Program-made: the position numbers and the translations under genes
Origin: CAWBCR01 sp963787375
GTDB lineage: Bacteria; Chloroflexota; Anaerolineae; Aggregatilineales; UBA3940
DNA: 16,569 nucleotides
Reading direction: 5' to 3'
Assembly: GCA_963787375.1 (NCBI GenBank)
Contig: CAWBCR010000032.1
Coordinates: forward strand, 1-16,569
Notes under the pieces: model-generated
Told to the model about the DNA's origin: nothing
What the model saw: the letters and a program-made list of their open reading frames with translations, nothing else
The model's database searches: none
Shown here: positions 8,967 through 15,622 of the stretch, in pieces
How positions within the stretch are numbered: the first letter of the stretch is position 1
Layout: each line of letters starts with the position of its first letter

Positions 8967-9409
8967 AGTGATGGCTCGGCCTGCTCCAATTCTGCCCTAC
9001 ACGCTGCGCATAGCCCGTGCACTGTGACGTTGACGTCTGCCACCTCAAAGCCATACTGCGGTCCCAGCCGCGCGAACGCGGAGAGATCGACGCCATCCAC
9101 GTCGATGATCTGCTGGCAGCGGATGCATACCAGGTTGAGGTGCGGCTGCGTATTTGTGTCGTAGCGCGTGCTGCCATCGCTGGTCGTGCCGACCTCGTGG
9201 ATCAGGTCCAGCCCGGCCAGCAGACTGAGCGTGTTGTAGACCGTCGCCAGGCTCATCGTCGGGAATGCCGGCTGCAGCGCCTCATACACGTCGGCGGCAG
9301 TCGGGTGGCTGTCGTTGCCGTACAGCCATGAGCATATCGCCAGCCGCTGTGCGGTCAGCTTGGAGCCGGTGGCGCGCAGCCCGGCGATCAGCGGGTTCTC
9401 CTGTTTCAA
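8963..9409 (-). CDS. Fur/PerR-family metal-dependent repressor
   Basis: This is a 148-residue cytoplasmic DNA-binding repressor. The winged helix includes KLTAQRLAI, HPTAADVYEAL and the recognition helix MSLATVYNTLSLL. The dimerisation domain has structural zinc ligands CIRC and CAAC. Compared with PerR, the regulatory-site His in HPTA, the Asp in RYD and the His in QPH are kept, but the second His of the HxH pair is Asn (PHLN). Asp rather than Glu or other residues in RYD leans to PerR-type metal sensing; I do not assign Fur, PerR or Zur firmly. Translation starts at TTG 9407-9409, with AAGGA about seven bases upstream; no better ATG exists. The gene is the first of a two-gene unit with the P1B-4 ATPase, and a PerR-box-like site lies about 50 bp upstream, consistent with autoregulation. 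Confidence 0.93.
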   Translation of the reverse strand: MKQENPLIAGLRATGSKLTAQRLAICSWLYGNDSHPTAADVYEALQPAFPTMSLATVYNTLSLLAGLDLIHEVGTTSDGSTRYDTNTQPHLNLVCIRCQQIIDVDGVDLSAFARLGPQYGFEVADVNVTVHGLCAACRAELEQAEPSL

Positions 9410-9455
9410 AACGTTATCCTTATCACCACTCGTGTATATTGTAATGGATTTTATA

Positions 9456-9470
9456 TAATAATGATTCTAA
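9456..9470 (-). promoter_or_regulatory. PerR/Fur-box-like operator upstream of the Fur-family gene
   Basis: Read on the minus strand the site is TTAGAATCATTATTA, which fits the PerR box TTAnAATnATTnTAA at every fixed position but one. It is a 7-1-7 inverted repeat with five of seven half-site positions symmetric. It lies 47-61 bp upstream of the TTG start inside a ~60-bp AT-rich island that stands out in GC-rich DNA. A possible -10 (TACAAT, 9438-9443) lies just downstream, so binding here would cover the promoter. Confidence 0.6.
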
Positions 9471-9530
9471 ATTAGATTATAGCAGGCAGTGGTCGATCTG
9501 GCAAGTATCGACAGCGAAGAGAGGATGCAG

Positions 9531-10736
9531 CTAGTAGACGAACTCGCGGATGTCGTAGCGGCTGATGCGCGGATGTATGCGCGTCAGCCCGCGCCGGATG
9601 GCCTCGCCCTGACCGGCCAACGCGGTCTCGTCGAGTGTGGCCAGGCGGGCCTGCCGTGCATCAAGCGCGTAAGGCAGGTCAGGGCTGATCACCAGGTCCG
9701 AGAAGTACAGGATGTCATCTGCGTCGAGACGCATCGCGTTGAGCGCGTCAACCGTCCCGGCGACATGCCCGGCGGCAAACTGCTGCCCGCCTGCGCCCAG
9801 CAGGACGATCACACCGACCGACAGCCCGGCCTCTTTCATGGTCTGCACTGCGTGGACAGCGTCGTTGGGGTCGCCGGGCTTCTTCAGGAAGCGCAGCACG
9901 TCGGCGCTGCCGCTCTCCAGCCCGACATAGATTCGGCGCAACCCCAGCGCGCGCAGTGTGGCGTAGTCGACGGCGGATTTCTTCTCACCACTGAACCCGT
10001 CAAGAAAGGCATACATGCCACCCATCCGCTCGACGTCAAACACATCGTGGATGACGTCCAGCAAGGGCAGCAGTCTGCCCATTGGGACGACCAGCGCGTT
10101 GGCGTCGGCAAGGAAGATCGAGCGCCGCAGGCTGATGCCGGCGCCCAGAAAGTCATGGACGGCCACGGCGTGCGCTCGAAGCTCGTCGGGCGTCTTGATG
10201 TGAAAAACGCGGTCTTTGTAGAACGAGCAGAAGGTGCAGGTGTTGAATGAGCAGCCTTCCGTCATTTGCAGCACCAGCGCCATGTATTGATCAGGTGGCA
10301 GGATGCCGACGGGCCGGTACACTTCGGCGTAGCGCCGGGCATCGCGCGCCGACTCGATCGGCGTGAAGCCTGCCGCGCGTGTAATGGCATCATGAACCGC
10401 AGAGGGTAGGGGGACCCGGAACTGAGCCTGCCCGCCGTCGATGGTATGCCGGAGTCCCGCCAGTATCTGCGTGGCGCGCACCTCGACCTGCCGCGCTTCG
10501 TCGGGTGTCAGCCAGTCGCGGCGGCGTGGGCCACCCTCTGCCCGCTGCCGCGCGATGACTCTGCCGTTCAAGCCACGCCGGTAGGAGATGCCGTCGAGAA
10601 AGGCGGTCCATAAGCGTCCCGCGCGGTCTGTACTGACGACCTGCGCCCGGTCCGGTGGGCCGACGCTGACGATGAGGCAGTCTGCCCTGAGGCTGACGGT
10701 CACCGGCTGCGAGTCCCATGTGCCTGTGTACACCAT
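9531..10736 (-). CDS. Radical SAM protein with CX4CX2C cluster motif
   Basis: This is a 401-residue protein of unknown substrate. Residues 150-400 form a radical SAM (Elp3/HemN-like) barrel. The [4Fe-4S] ligands are Cys162, Cys167 and Cys170 in EGCSFNTCTFC, a CX4CX2C spacing instead of the usual CX3CX2C. Other supportive segments are SIFLADANALV, MYAFLDGFSG, RRIYVGLESGSADVLRFLKK (typical GxExGS region) and SVGVIVLLGAGG. The N-terminal ~145 residues contain no domain I recognise. ATG 10734-10736 lies 13 bp after the stop of the DUF374-like gene with a weak AGGG before it, so the two are probably co-transcribed. It is followed by the AT-rich promoter island of the Fur-family gene. I do not assign a reaction. 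Confidence 0.88.
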   Translation of the reverse strand: MVYTGTWDSQPVTVSLRADCLIVSVGPPDRAQVVSTDRAGRLWTAFLDGISYRRGLNGRVIARQRAEGGPRRRDWLTPDEARQVEVRATQILAGLRHTIDGGQAQFRVPLPSAVHDAITRAAGFTPIESARDARRYAEVYRPVGILPPDQYMALVLQMTEGCSFNTCTFCSFYKDRVFHIKTPDELRAHAVAVHDFLGAGISLRRSIFLADANALVVPMGRLLPLLDVIHDVFDVERMGGMYAFLDGFSGEKKSAVDYATLRALGLRRIYVGLESGSADVLRFLKKPGDPNDAVHAVQTMKEAGLSVGVIVLLGAGGQQFAAGHVAGTVDALNAMRLDADDILYFSDLVISPDLPYALDARQARLATLDETALAGQGEAIRRGLTRIHPRISRYDIREFVY

Positions 10737-10749
10737 AGAGCCCTGAATT

Positions 10750-11325
10750 CTAGCCGGGGAGATGGCCGTGCATCTGCCACGTGGCGAGGACGTCGCGCGA
10801 CTGCCCGGCGGCGCGATCCAGCATGCCGCCTATCGCGCCGACCCAGGCATCGGGAATGCGCTCAGGTTGGGGCGGCACCTCGAACGGCGCTTCGATCACC
10901 ACAACCACACGCGAATGCGGCAGCAGCAGCGCGGACCCGCCCAGTGCGACAGGACGCGCGCCGGGGCCCGCGCTCATCCCGACCGGAACCACAGCGCGCC
11001 CCAGTCGCCGGGCCAGCCTCAGCGCCTCGGAGACTGCCGCGTCGCGACGCTCGCCGCCTGCGATGGCGACCAGCACGTCGCTGCCGGATTCAACTCGGTG
11101 GAGTGCGTCGGGGGAAATCGCCTGGCAGATGCTGCGCTCCGGCACAAGCTGCCTATACATCACCAAGACTACGCGCGCATACAGCGTTGGCACGGCCAGG
11201 ATCACATCCTGTAGTGGAATCTGATCCAACCCTGCCGCATGGACTCTCGCCGTCGACGCGACCCAGCGCTGCAGCGCGGTTGGCTTGAAAAGGCTGAGAG
11301 TCGGTTCGTCATTGTGGGTTTGCAT
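10750..11325 (-). CDS. DUF374-like protein, possibly a degenerate lysophospholipid acyltransferase
   Basis: This is a 191-residue cytoplasmic or peripheral protein. The middle and C-terminal parts (ALRLARRLGRAVVPVGMSAG, then LLLPHSRVVVVIEAPFEVPP) resemble the segment of DUF374/LPLAT proteins in which a barrier of hydrophobic strands, a VPV strand and a PFSRVVV strand occur. I see no clear acyltransferase HX4D motif and the N-terminus is short for the family, so it may be a non-catalytic relative or something different. It lies 76 bp downstream of the nucleoside phosphorylase and 13 bp upstream of the radical SAM gene on the same strand. Codon usage and GC content match its neighbours, which supports real coding. 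The start at 11325 has no strong ribosome binding site. Confidence 0.7.
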   Translation of the reverse strand: MQTHNDEPTLSLFKPTALQRWVASTARVHAAGLDQIPLQDVILAVPTLYARVVLVMYRQLVPERSICQAISPDALHRVESGSDVLVAIAGGERRDAAVSEALRLARRLGRAVVPVGMSAGPGARPVALGGSALLLPHSRVVVVIEAPFEVPPQPERIPDAWVGAIGGMLDRAAGQSRDVLATWQMHGHLPG

Positions 11326-11401
11326 TGGGTGCCGCCGGTTGTCATCAGGTGTGTTCGCTGATCATATACGCGGTTTCCGAACAGACGTTGTGGGCAGGGC
11401 G

Positions 11402-12715
11402 CTAGTCGCTGCCGAAGATGACGTCGTAGAACAGCGGCATGCCAGGCCGTTCGGACCACCCGTGCGCGGCGAGAATGCGATCCCTGGCAGCTTGCGCAGC
11501 CTCCCGCGTGCGGGCGTGGACGGTGAACAGTGGCTCATCCTTCTCCACCCGTTCTCCAACCTTGTGATGGATGACTGCGCCCACCGCGTGGTCAATGGCC
11601 TCACCCTTGGCCAGGCGGCCCGCGCCCAGGTGCAGCACGGCGGTCCCGACCTCGCGGGCGTTGATGCCCCGGATGTACCCACTCTGCGGCGCGCGAACCT
11701 CCTCGACCACCGGCGCGCAGGGTAGCTTGTCGGGGTTGTCTACCTGCGATACGTCGCCGCCCTGAGCGCGCACCAGCGTGCGGAACATCTCCAGTGCCGC
11801 TCCGTTAGCCAGCTTCTCCTCGATCAACGGGCGGATGTCGCTGAGGTCCCGCGCGGTGGACCTGCCCGCCAGCCGCAGCATGTGCCCGGCGATCTCGATG
11901 CAGTGCTGGACAAGGTCGGGTGGCCCGCCGCCTCGGAGGGTTTCTATTGCTTCCTTGACCTCCAGCGCATTCCCGACGGCATTGCCAAGCGGCTGGTTCA
12001 TGTCGGATACCAGCGCGGTTACCTTCTCGCCAGCCTGCGTGCCGATATTGACCATGATCTTGGCCAGCTCACGGGCGTCTTCGGTCGTCCGCATGAATGC
12101 GCCCGCGCCCGCCTTGACGTCCAGCACGACGCCATCTACGCCGCTGGCAATTTTCTTGCACATGATCGAGCTGGCGATCAGCCCCTTGCTGGACACCGTG
12201 GCCGTGACGTCGCGCAGGGCGTACAGCTTGCCATCCGCCGGGGCCAGGTCCGCCGTCTGCCCGGACAGCACGATGCCGATCTCGCGGGCCTGTTGGAGAA
12301 ACTGCCAACGAGTCAGGTTGACGTTGTAGCCGTCGATACTTTCCATCTTGTCGAGCGTGCCACCGGTGATCGACAGCCCACGTCCAGACATCTTGGCGAC
12401 CGGCACCCCACAGGCAACCACCAGCGGCAGCACGATCAGGGACGTCTTATCGCCCACACCGCCAGAGGAGTGCTTGTCAATCACGAAATCGAGTCCCTCT
12501 GAGAGGTCGAGGATCTCGCCGGACTCGGCCATTGCCAGTGTCAGTTCAGTCGTCTCTCGAAACGACAGGCCGCGCAAGTAGACAGCCATGCACCACGCGG
12601 CGGCCTGGTAGTCCGGTATGCGCCCGGCTGTGTAGCCTTCGATGAAGAACCGGATCTCATCCCGCGTGAACTCATGACCGTCCCGCTTCTTGCCAATCAG
12701 ATCGACTATATCCAT
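11402..12715 (-). CDS. pdp: Pyrimidine-nucleoside (thymidine) phosphorylase
   Basis: This is the cytoplasmic nucleoside-salvage enzyme that cleaves thymidine or uridine with phosphate to the base and (deoxy)ribose-1-phosphate (EC 2.4.2.2/2.4.2.4). It is 437 residues from the chosen start, normal for the family. The N-terminal helical domain (MDIVDLIGKKRDG) is followed by the phosphate-binding signature DKHSSGGVGDKTSL, the substrate-binding SGRGLSITGGTLDKMESIDG and KKIASGVDGVVLDVKAGAGA, and a C-terminal PYNP domain. A Met four codons further upstream (12727) is in frame, but GGAG (12722-12725) lies six bases before ATG 12713-12715, which favours the inner start. SITGGTLDK, rather than GHTGGTLDK, resembles the Pdp/PyNP branch. 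It probably leads the operon with the DUF374-like and radical SAM genes. Confidence 0.95.
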   Translation of the reverse strand: MDIVDLIGKKRDGHEFTRDEIRFFIEGYTAGRIPDYQAAAWCMAVYLRGLSFRETTELTLAMAESGEILDLSEGLDFVIDKHSSGGVGDKTSLIVLPLVVACGVPVAKMSGRGLSITGGTLDKMESIDGYNVNLTRWQFLQQAREIGIVLSGQTADLAPADGKLYALRDVTATVSSKGLIASSIMCKKIASGVDGVVLDVKAGAGAFMRTTEDARELAKIMVNIGTQAGEKVTALVSDMNQPLGNAVGNALEVKEAIETLRGGGPPDLVQHCIEIAGHMLRLAGRSTARDLSDIRPLIEEKLANGAALEMFRTLVRAQGGDVSQVDNPDKLPCAPVVEEVRAPQSGYIRGINAREVGTAVLHLGAGRLAKGEAIDHAVGAVIHHKVGERVEKDEPLFTVHARTREAAQAARDRILAAHGWSERPGMPLFYDVIFGSD

Positions 12716-12721
12716 CCTATG

Positions 12722-12725
12722 CTCC
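12722..12725 (-). promoter_or_regulatory. Shine-Dalgarno that decides the phosphorylase start
   Basis: GGAG lies six bases upstream of ATG 12713-12715 and overlaps the alternative in-frame ATG at 12725-12727. Initiation is therefore expected at 12715. Confidence 0.65.
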
Positions 12726-12768
12726 ATGTGCTGCCGATGGCCGGGATCATGCCCAAGAGTATACCCAG

Positions 12769-12797
12769 AAGATAAGCTAATTGGCCGCCTTTCTCAA
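12769..12797 (-). promoter_or_regulatory. Sigma70-like promoter for the phosphorylase operon
   Basis: On the minus strand a -35-like TTGAGA (12792-12797) and a -10-like TATCTT (12769-12774) are separated by exactly 17 bases. They lie 54-82 bp upstream of the chosen pdp start and downstream of the terminator at 12853-12881, in the correct order for an independent transcription unit. Confidence 0.55.
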
Positions 12798-12852
12798 CAG
12801 CCCCGCCGCAGGGTTCAGTATATGGGTGCCCAATCTCCCTCCGGTAAAGCAA

Positions 12853-12881
12853 GTGAGCCTCCCCTGTTGAGGGAGGCTCAC
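12853..12881 (-). terminator. Terminator-like hairpin after the RNA-binding protein gene
   Basis: A perfect 11-bp stem, GTGAGCCTCCC/GGGAGGCTCAC, with a 7-base loop begins 28 bp beyond the RRM gene stop. On the minus strand it is followed by TTGCTTTACC, a short and imperfect T-tract. It separates the RRM gene from the phosphorylase promoter. Confidence 0.7.
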
Positions 12882-12908
12882 CCGGCGTGCTGTGCGCGCT
12901 TTCAGATA

Positions 12909-13208
12909 CTACCAGCCGCCGCGTCCGCGACCACCGCCACCACCACCACGGGGGCGATCTTCGCGCGGGCGTGACTTGTTCACTTTGATGGTGCGGCCTT
13001 CCATTTGCGTGCCGTCGAGGGCGGAAATGGCTGCCAGCGCCTCTTCTTCAGTGCTCATTTCGACGAAGCCAAAGCCCTTCGAACGGCCCGTCTCACGGTC
13101 GGTGATGATGGTTGCACTGGTGACGGTGCCATAGGGCCCAAAAATATCTTGCAGATCGGTTTCAGTCGTTGAGTACGGCAGATTGCCGACGTACAGCTTG
13201 TTCTCCAT
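12909..13208 (-). CDS. Glycine-rich RRM RNA-binding protein (cold-inducible type)
   Basis: This is a 99-residue cytoplasmic single-RRM protein. RNP2 is LYVGNL (residues 5-10) and RNP1 is KGFGFVEM (about 44-51), both with the aromatic residues that stack on RNA. After the ~80-residue RRM there is a short Arg/Gly-rich tail, PRGGGGGGRGRGGW. Such Rbp proteins are known in cyanobacteria and several other phyla, often cold-induced, and are thought to act as RNA chaperones. The gene is monocistronic: a hairpin follows it and a ~230-base leader precedes it. AAGGA lies 11 bases before ATG 13206-13208, somewhat distant. Confidence 0.95.
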   Translation of the reverse strand: MENKLYVGNLPYSTTETDLQDIFGPYGTVTSATIITDRETGRSKGFGFVEMSTEEEALAAISALDGTQMEGRTIKVNKSRPREDRPRGGGGGGRGRGGW

Positions 13209-13532
13209 TGATGAGGATATCCTTAGGTTGCGAGGCTCGTAGAGAGGACGAGCGCCTTAGGTAACGATTGAGCCAGGGCCGAACCCTGGCAGAATCTCAT
13301 TCGGCCAGTTGCGTGTTACCAGGTTACCTTCGCTGATTCACGTGCGGCGTACGTCGTTCTACGACTCGACTTGATGCCCCAGCCCCGCTCCTCATCAATA
13401 CACACGGTCAGATTGCTGATGCTATCGTATTCGGATTCGTGCAGTACGTCAATCCCCCATCTTCAGCATCAAACGCTCACTGCTCCCAAAGATCAGGTGC
13501 AGAACCGCTGCTGTTGACGCCTGACGTGCAGT
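13209..13532 (-). other. Gene-free 324-bp stretch holding the structured leader of the RRM gene
   Basis: I see no gene, tRNA or repeat here. The part next to the RRM gene has three ordered inverted repeats: GCTCGT/ACGAGC with loop AGAGAGG (13235-13253), GCCAGGG/CCCTGGC with loop CCGAA (13272-13290), and an outer pairing of GGTAAC (13260-13265) with GTTACC at 13315-13320 or 13323-13328. A short palindrome, GGATATCC, covers the Shine-Dalgarno region. A folded 5' leader is the likely reading. The stretch from about 13400 to 13532 shows nothing distinctive and no clear terminator after trxA. Confidence 0.45.
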
Positions 13533-13910
13533 TCACGAAGCAGGCTCAGCCGGTGTATCAGGAGTCGCTTCACTGGCAAAACGTTCAAGCAGCTCGCCAA
13601 TCCACTCATTTAGCGGGCCGTAGGGGACTGCACCTACAGTGCCCTCGACAGCCTCGCCCCGGTTGAAGACAACCAGCGTCGGGATGCTCATGATCCCATA
13701 ACGGCCAGAGATCTCCGGGTTCTCGTCGGTGTTCAGCTTGGCGACAATGAACTCGCCACCTCGCTCCTGCGCAATCTGCTCTAGCACCGGAGCGACCATC
13801 CGGCATGGGCCGCACCACGGAGCCCAGAAGTCTACAAGCACAGGTAGGTCGGCCCCCAGGACTGTCTGGTCAAAGTCTGCGTCGGAAACGTGTACAGGTT
13901 GATCGTTCAT
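13533..13910 (-). CDS. trxA: Thioredoxin
   Basis: This is a cytoplasmic thiol-disulfide reductant of 125 residues. The classic active site is WCGPC in VDFWAPWCGPCRM, with the cis-proline in SIPTLVVF and the conserved Asp in LVDFWAP. A C-terminal tail of about 18 residues (FASEATPDTPAEPAS) exceeds the usual ~108-residue fold. The frame is open upstream to a Met at 13955, but GAGGG lies just before ATG 13908-13910, and MNDQPVHVSDADF begins where thioredoxins normally begin, so the inner start is preferred. It is transcribed divergently from the membrane methyltransferase-like gene. Confidence 0.96.
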   Translation of the reverse strand: MNDQPVHVSDADFDQTVLGADLPVLVDFWAPWCGPCRMVAPVLEQIAQERGGEFIVAKLNTDENPEISGRYGIMSIPTLVVFNRGEAVEGTVGAVPYGPLNEWIGELLERFASEATPDTPAEPAS

Positions 13911-13913
13911 TAT

Positions 13914-13919
13914 TCCCTC
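13914..13919 (-). promoter_or_regulatory. Shine-Dalgarno that decides the thioredoxin start
   Basis: GAGGGA lies three bases before ATG 13908-13910. It supports this start over the in-frame Met 15 codons upstream. Confidence 0.6.
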
Positions 13920-14052
13920 ATGTTTAGTGCCTAATCTGACGTATTCGAGTATCATTACTGATGTTCTTGGTAGATAAAGTCTTACACACGCGCCAATGAT
14001 CTTTTGATGCTGAACTGTTGCAGAGGTTTCGAAGTCGACCGCCAGAGGACGT

Positions 14053-14685
14053 ATGGTCTATCTAAAGAACATCGCTTACCTGTCGCTCGCATTTGTCGGC
14101 TTTGCCGTTCTGCACAGCCTGACTGCGGGTATGCGCCTGAAAGATTGGCTCAAGCAGCGGCTCGATCCGCGTCTGGTAGAGGGCTTCTACCGGCTGGCAT
14201 ACAACATCGTCTCCGCGCTGACCATCCTGCCGGTGCTGGGCCTGGTCCTGCTGCTGCCGGATCGCACACTTTATGTCTTGTCTGGCACGGCAGCGATTGT
14301 CCTGCGCGTGGTACAGCTTCTGGCGGTGATCGGCCTGTTCGGTGCGCTGTTCTTCACCGAAGTGTGGCAGTTCGCCGGGCTGTCGCAGGCGGTGGCCTAC
14401 CTCAACGGGGATCCATTGCCGCTGCCTTCGCCGCCGCTGCAAATCAAAGGCATGTATGCGTATGTCAGGCACCCGCTGTACTTCTTCAGCCTGATCGCCG
14501 TATGGGCGATCCCGGTCATGACGGTCAACGTGCTGCTGCTCAACATCTGGATCACCCTCTACTTCGTCGTCGGCTCGCTGGTCGAGGAGCAGCGGCTGCT
14601 GCGCATTTACGGCGAGCCATATCGCGCCTACCGGAAGCGCGTGTCGTGGCTGGTGCCGCTGCCGCACATCGACTGGCAGCGCTAG
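14053..14685 (+). CDS. Integral membrane ICMT/PEMT-family methyltransferase-like protein
   Basis: This is a 210-residue inner-membrane protein with about five hydrophobic helices. The C-terminal third carries the isoprenylcysteine methyltransferase / phospholipid methyltransferase signature: YAYVRHPLYF (SAM-binding RHPxY), a re-entrant hydrophobic stretch, then EEQRLLRIYGEPYRAYRKRV (the ExxLxxxFGxxYxxY element). Relatives include NnrU and methanethiol S-methyltransferase (MddA) as well as ICMT. The substrate cannot be read from the sequence. AGAGGA lies just upstream of ATG 14053. It is divergent from trxA; the DsbA-like gene follows 119 bp downstream on the same strand. Confidence 0.85.
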   Translation: MVYLKNIAYLSLAFVGFAVLHSLTAGMRLKDWLKQRLDPRLVEGFYRLAYNIVSALTILPVLGLVLLLPDRTLYVLSGTAAIVLRVVQLLAVIGLFGALFFTEVWQFAGLSQAVAYLNGDPLPLPSPPLQIKGMYAYVRHPLYFFSLIAVWAIPVMTVNVLLLNIWITLYFVVGSLVEEQRLLRIYGEPYRAYRKRVSWLVPLPHIDWQR

Positions 14686-14804
14686 GCCAGCCAAACGGAG
14701 TACAAGTAGGGTCGGTGTTGTGGTACACTCATAGCCATGTCCGTAGGGCAAGTGTAATTCAACCGGAATGACTGTACGTAGAGACTAGCCTGAGTGAGGA
14801 GAGC

Positions 14805-15536
14805 ATGTCGCAAAAAACAACCCGGGCTCACGCCGAGTCACGGCGCGAGCAGCGCAAGCGCCAATCGCGAATCCAGCTTGTCGTCATCGTTGGCGTTGTG
14901 GCAGTTGTCGTCGTCGTCCTTCTCATCCTGCTCAACCGCCCGACCTCGGTTCCGACAGTGGCGTCGAGCTTCGATGGACTGACGCAGGAAGTTGTCACCA
15001 CAGACGGCGCGATTGGCCTGGCTATCGGCGATCCGTCCGCACCGCTGACGCTGTACGAATTCGGCGATTTCAGTTGCCCGCATTGCCACGACCTTGCGTC
15101 CATCATCGATCAGTTGATCAATGACTACGTACGCCCCGGCAAGCTGCGGATCGTCTACAAGCCGATCACTTTTGTCAACCCGGCAACCTCGGTTCCCGGG
15201 GCTGCTGCAGCCGTTTGCGCAGCCGAACAGGGCAAGGGTTGGGAGATGATCAACCAGGTTTGGGCGATCTATGGCTCATCTGGACCGGGTGCGTATACTC
15301 AAGCCAACCTCGCCGCACAGGCGCAGGCCATTGGCATCGACGTCAACCAGTGGCGGTCGTGCTTTGTGTCGGGCCAGGTCAACAGCGAACTCAACGCCGT
15401 GCTGACCGAAGCCCAGCAGAAGGCCATCCAGGGCACGCCGACGCTGTATCTCAATACTCAGAACATACCATGGCGCGGCCCGGATACGGCCTACACCGAC
15501 ATCTCGCTGGCGATCAACCAGGCGCTGGGCCAATAG
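14805..15536 (+). CDS. Membrane-anchored DsbA-like thiol-disulfide oxidoreductase
   Basis: This is a 243-residue protein with a cytoplasmic basic N-terminus (about 22 residues), one transmembrane anchor (about 23-43, IQLVVIVGVVAVVVVVLL) and an extracytoplasmic thioredoxin-like domain of the DsbA/Thioredoxin_4 (BdbD-like) type. The active site is CPHC in YEFGDFSCPHCHDL, the cis-proline is in GTPTLYLN, and a helical insertion lies between. Two further Cys (AAAAVCAAEQ and WRSCFV) may form a structural disulfide, which is seen in related proteins. It would oxidise or isomerise disulfides in exported proteins. GAGGAGA lies directly before ATG 14805. A large hairpin follows the stop. Confidence 0.92.
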   Translation: MSQKTTRAHAESRREQRKRQSRIQLVVIVGVVAVVVVVLLILLNRPTSVPTVASSFDGLTQEVVTTDGAIGLAIGDPSAPLTLYEFGDFSCPHCHDLASIIDQLINDYVRPGKLRIVYKPITFVNPATSVPGAAAAVCAAEQGKGWEMINQVWAIYGSSGPGAYTQANLAAQAQAIGIDVNQWRSCFVSGQVNSELNAVLTEAQQKAIQGTPTLYLNTQNIPWRGPDTAYTDISLAINQALGQ

Positions 15537-15557
15537 CGCCTCAGACATTGCCAACTG

Positions 15558-15592
15558 GCGGCGGATGCGGCAATATGCGCCGTGTCCGCCGC
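15558..15592 (+). terminator. Long hairpin between the DsbA-like and Nudix genes
   Basis: The arms GCGGCGGA/TCCGCCGC (8 bp), two G-T wobbles and inner CGGC/GCCG make about 14 consecutive pairs around the loop AATATGC. It starts 22 bases after the DsbA-like stop and ends 30 bases before the Nudix start. No T-tract follows, so it may be an attenuator, a processing site or an mRNA stabiliser rather than a strong terminator. Confidence 0.45.
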
Positions 15593-15622
15593 TGTCGATC
15601 TCGCTGCTAAGGAGCAAGGCCT

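Noticed and set aside
13211..13224. Possible tRNA or small RNA gene in the spacer before thioredoxin
   Set aside because: No cloverleaf, GTTCRANYC arm or CCA end can be traced; the repeats fit a leader RNA better.
13910..13955. Longer thioredoxin beginning at the upstream Met
   Set aside because: The extra 15 residues are not typical of thioredoxins, and the Shine-Dalgarno fits the inner ATG.
14004..14771. 255-codon plus-strand frame overlapping the membrane methyltransferase gene
   Set aside because: The overlapping frame at 14053-14685 has clear ICMT/PEMT motifs and a ribosome binding site, while this frame has an Arg/Ala-rich composition without a domain.
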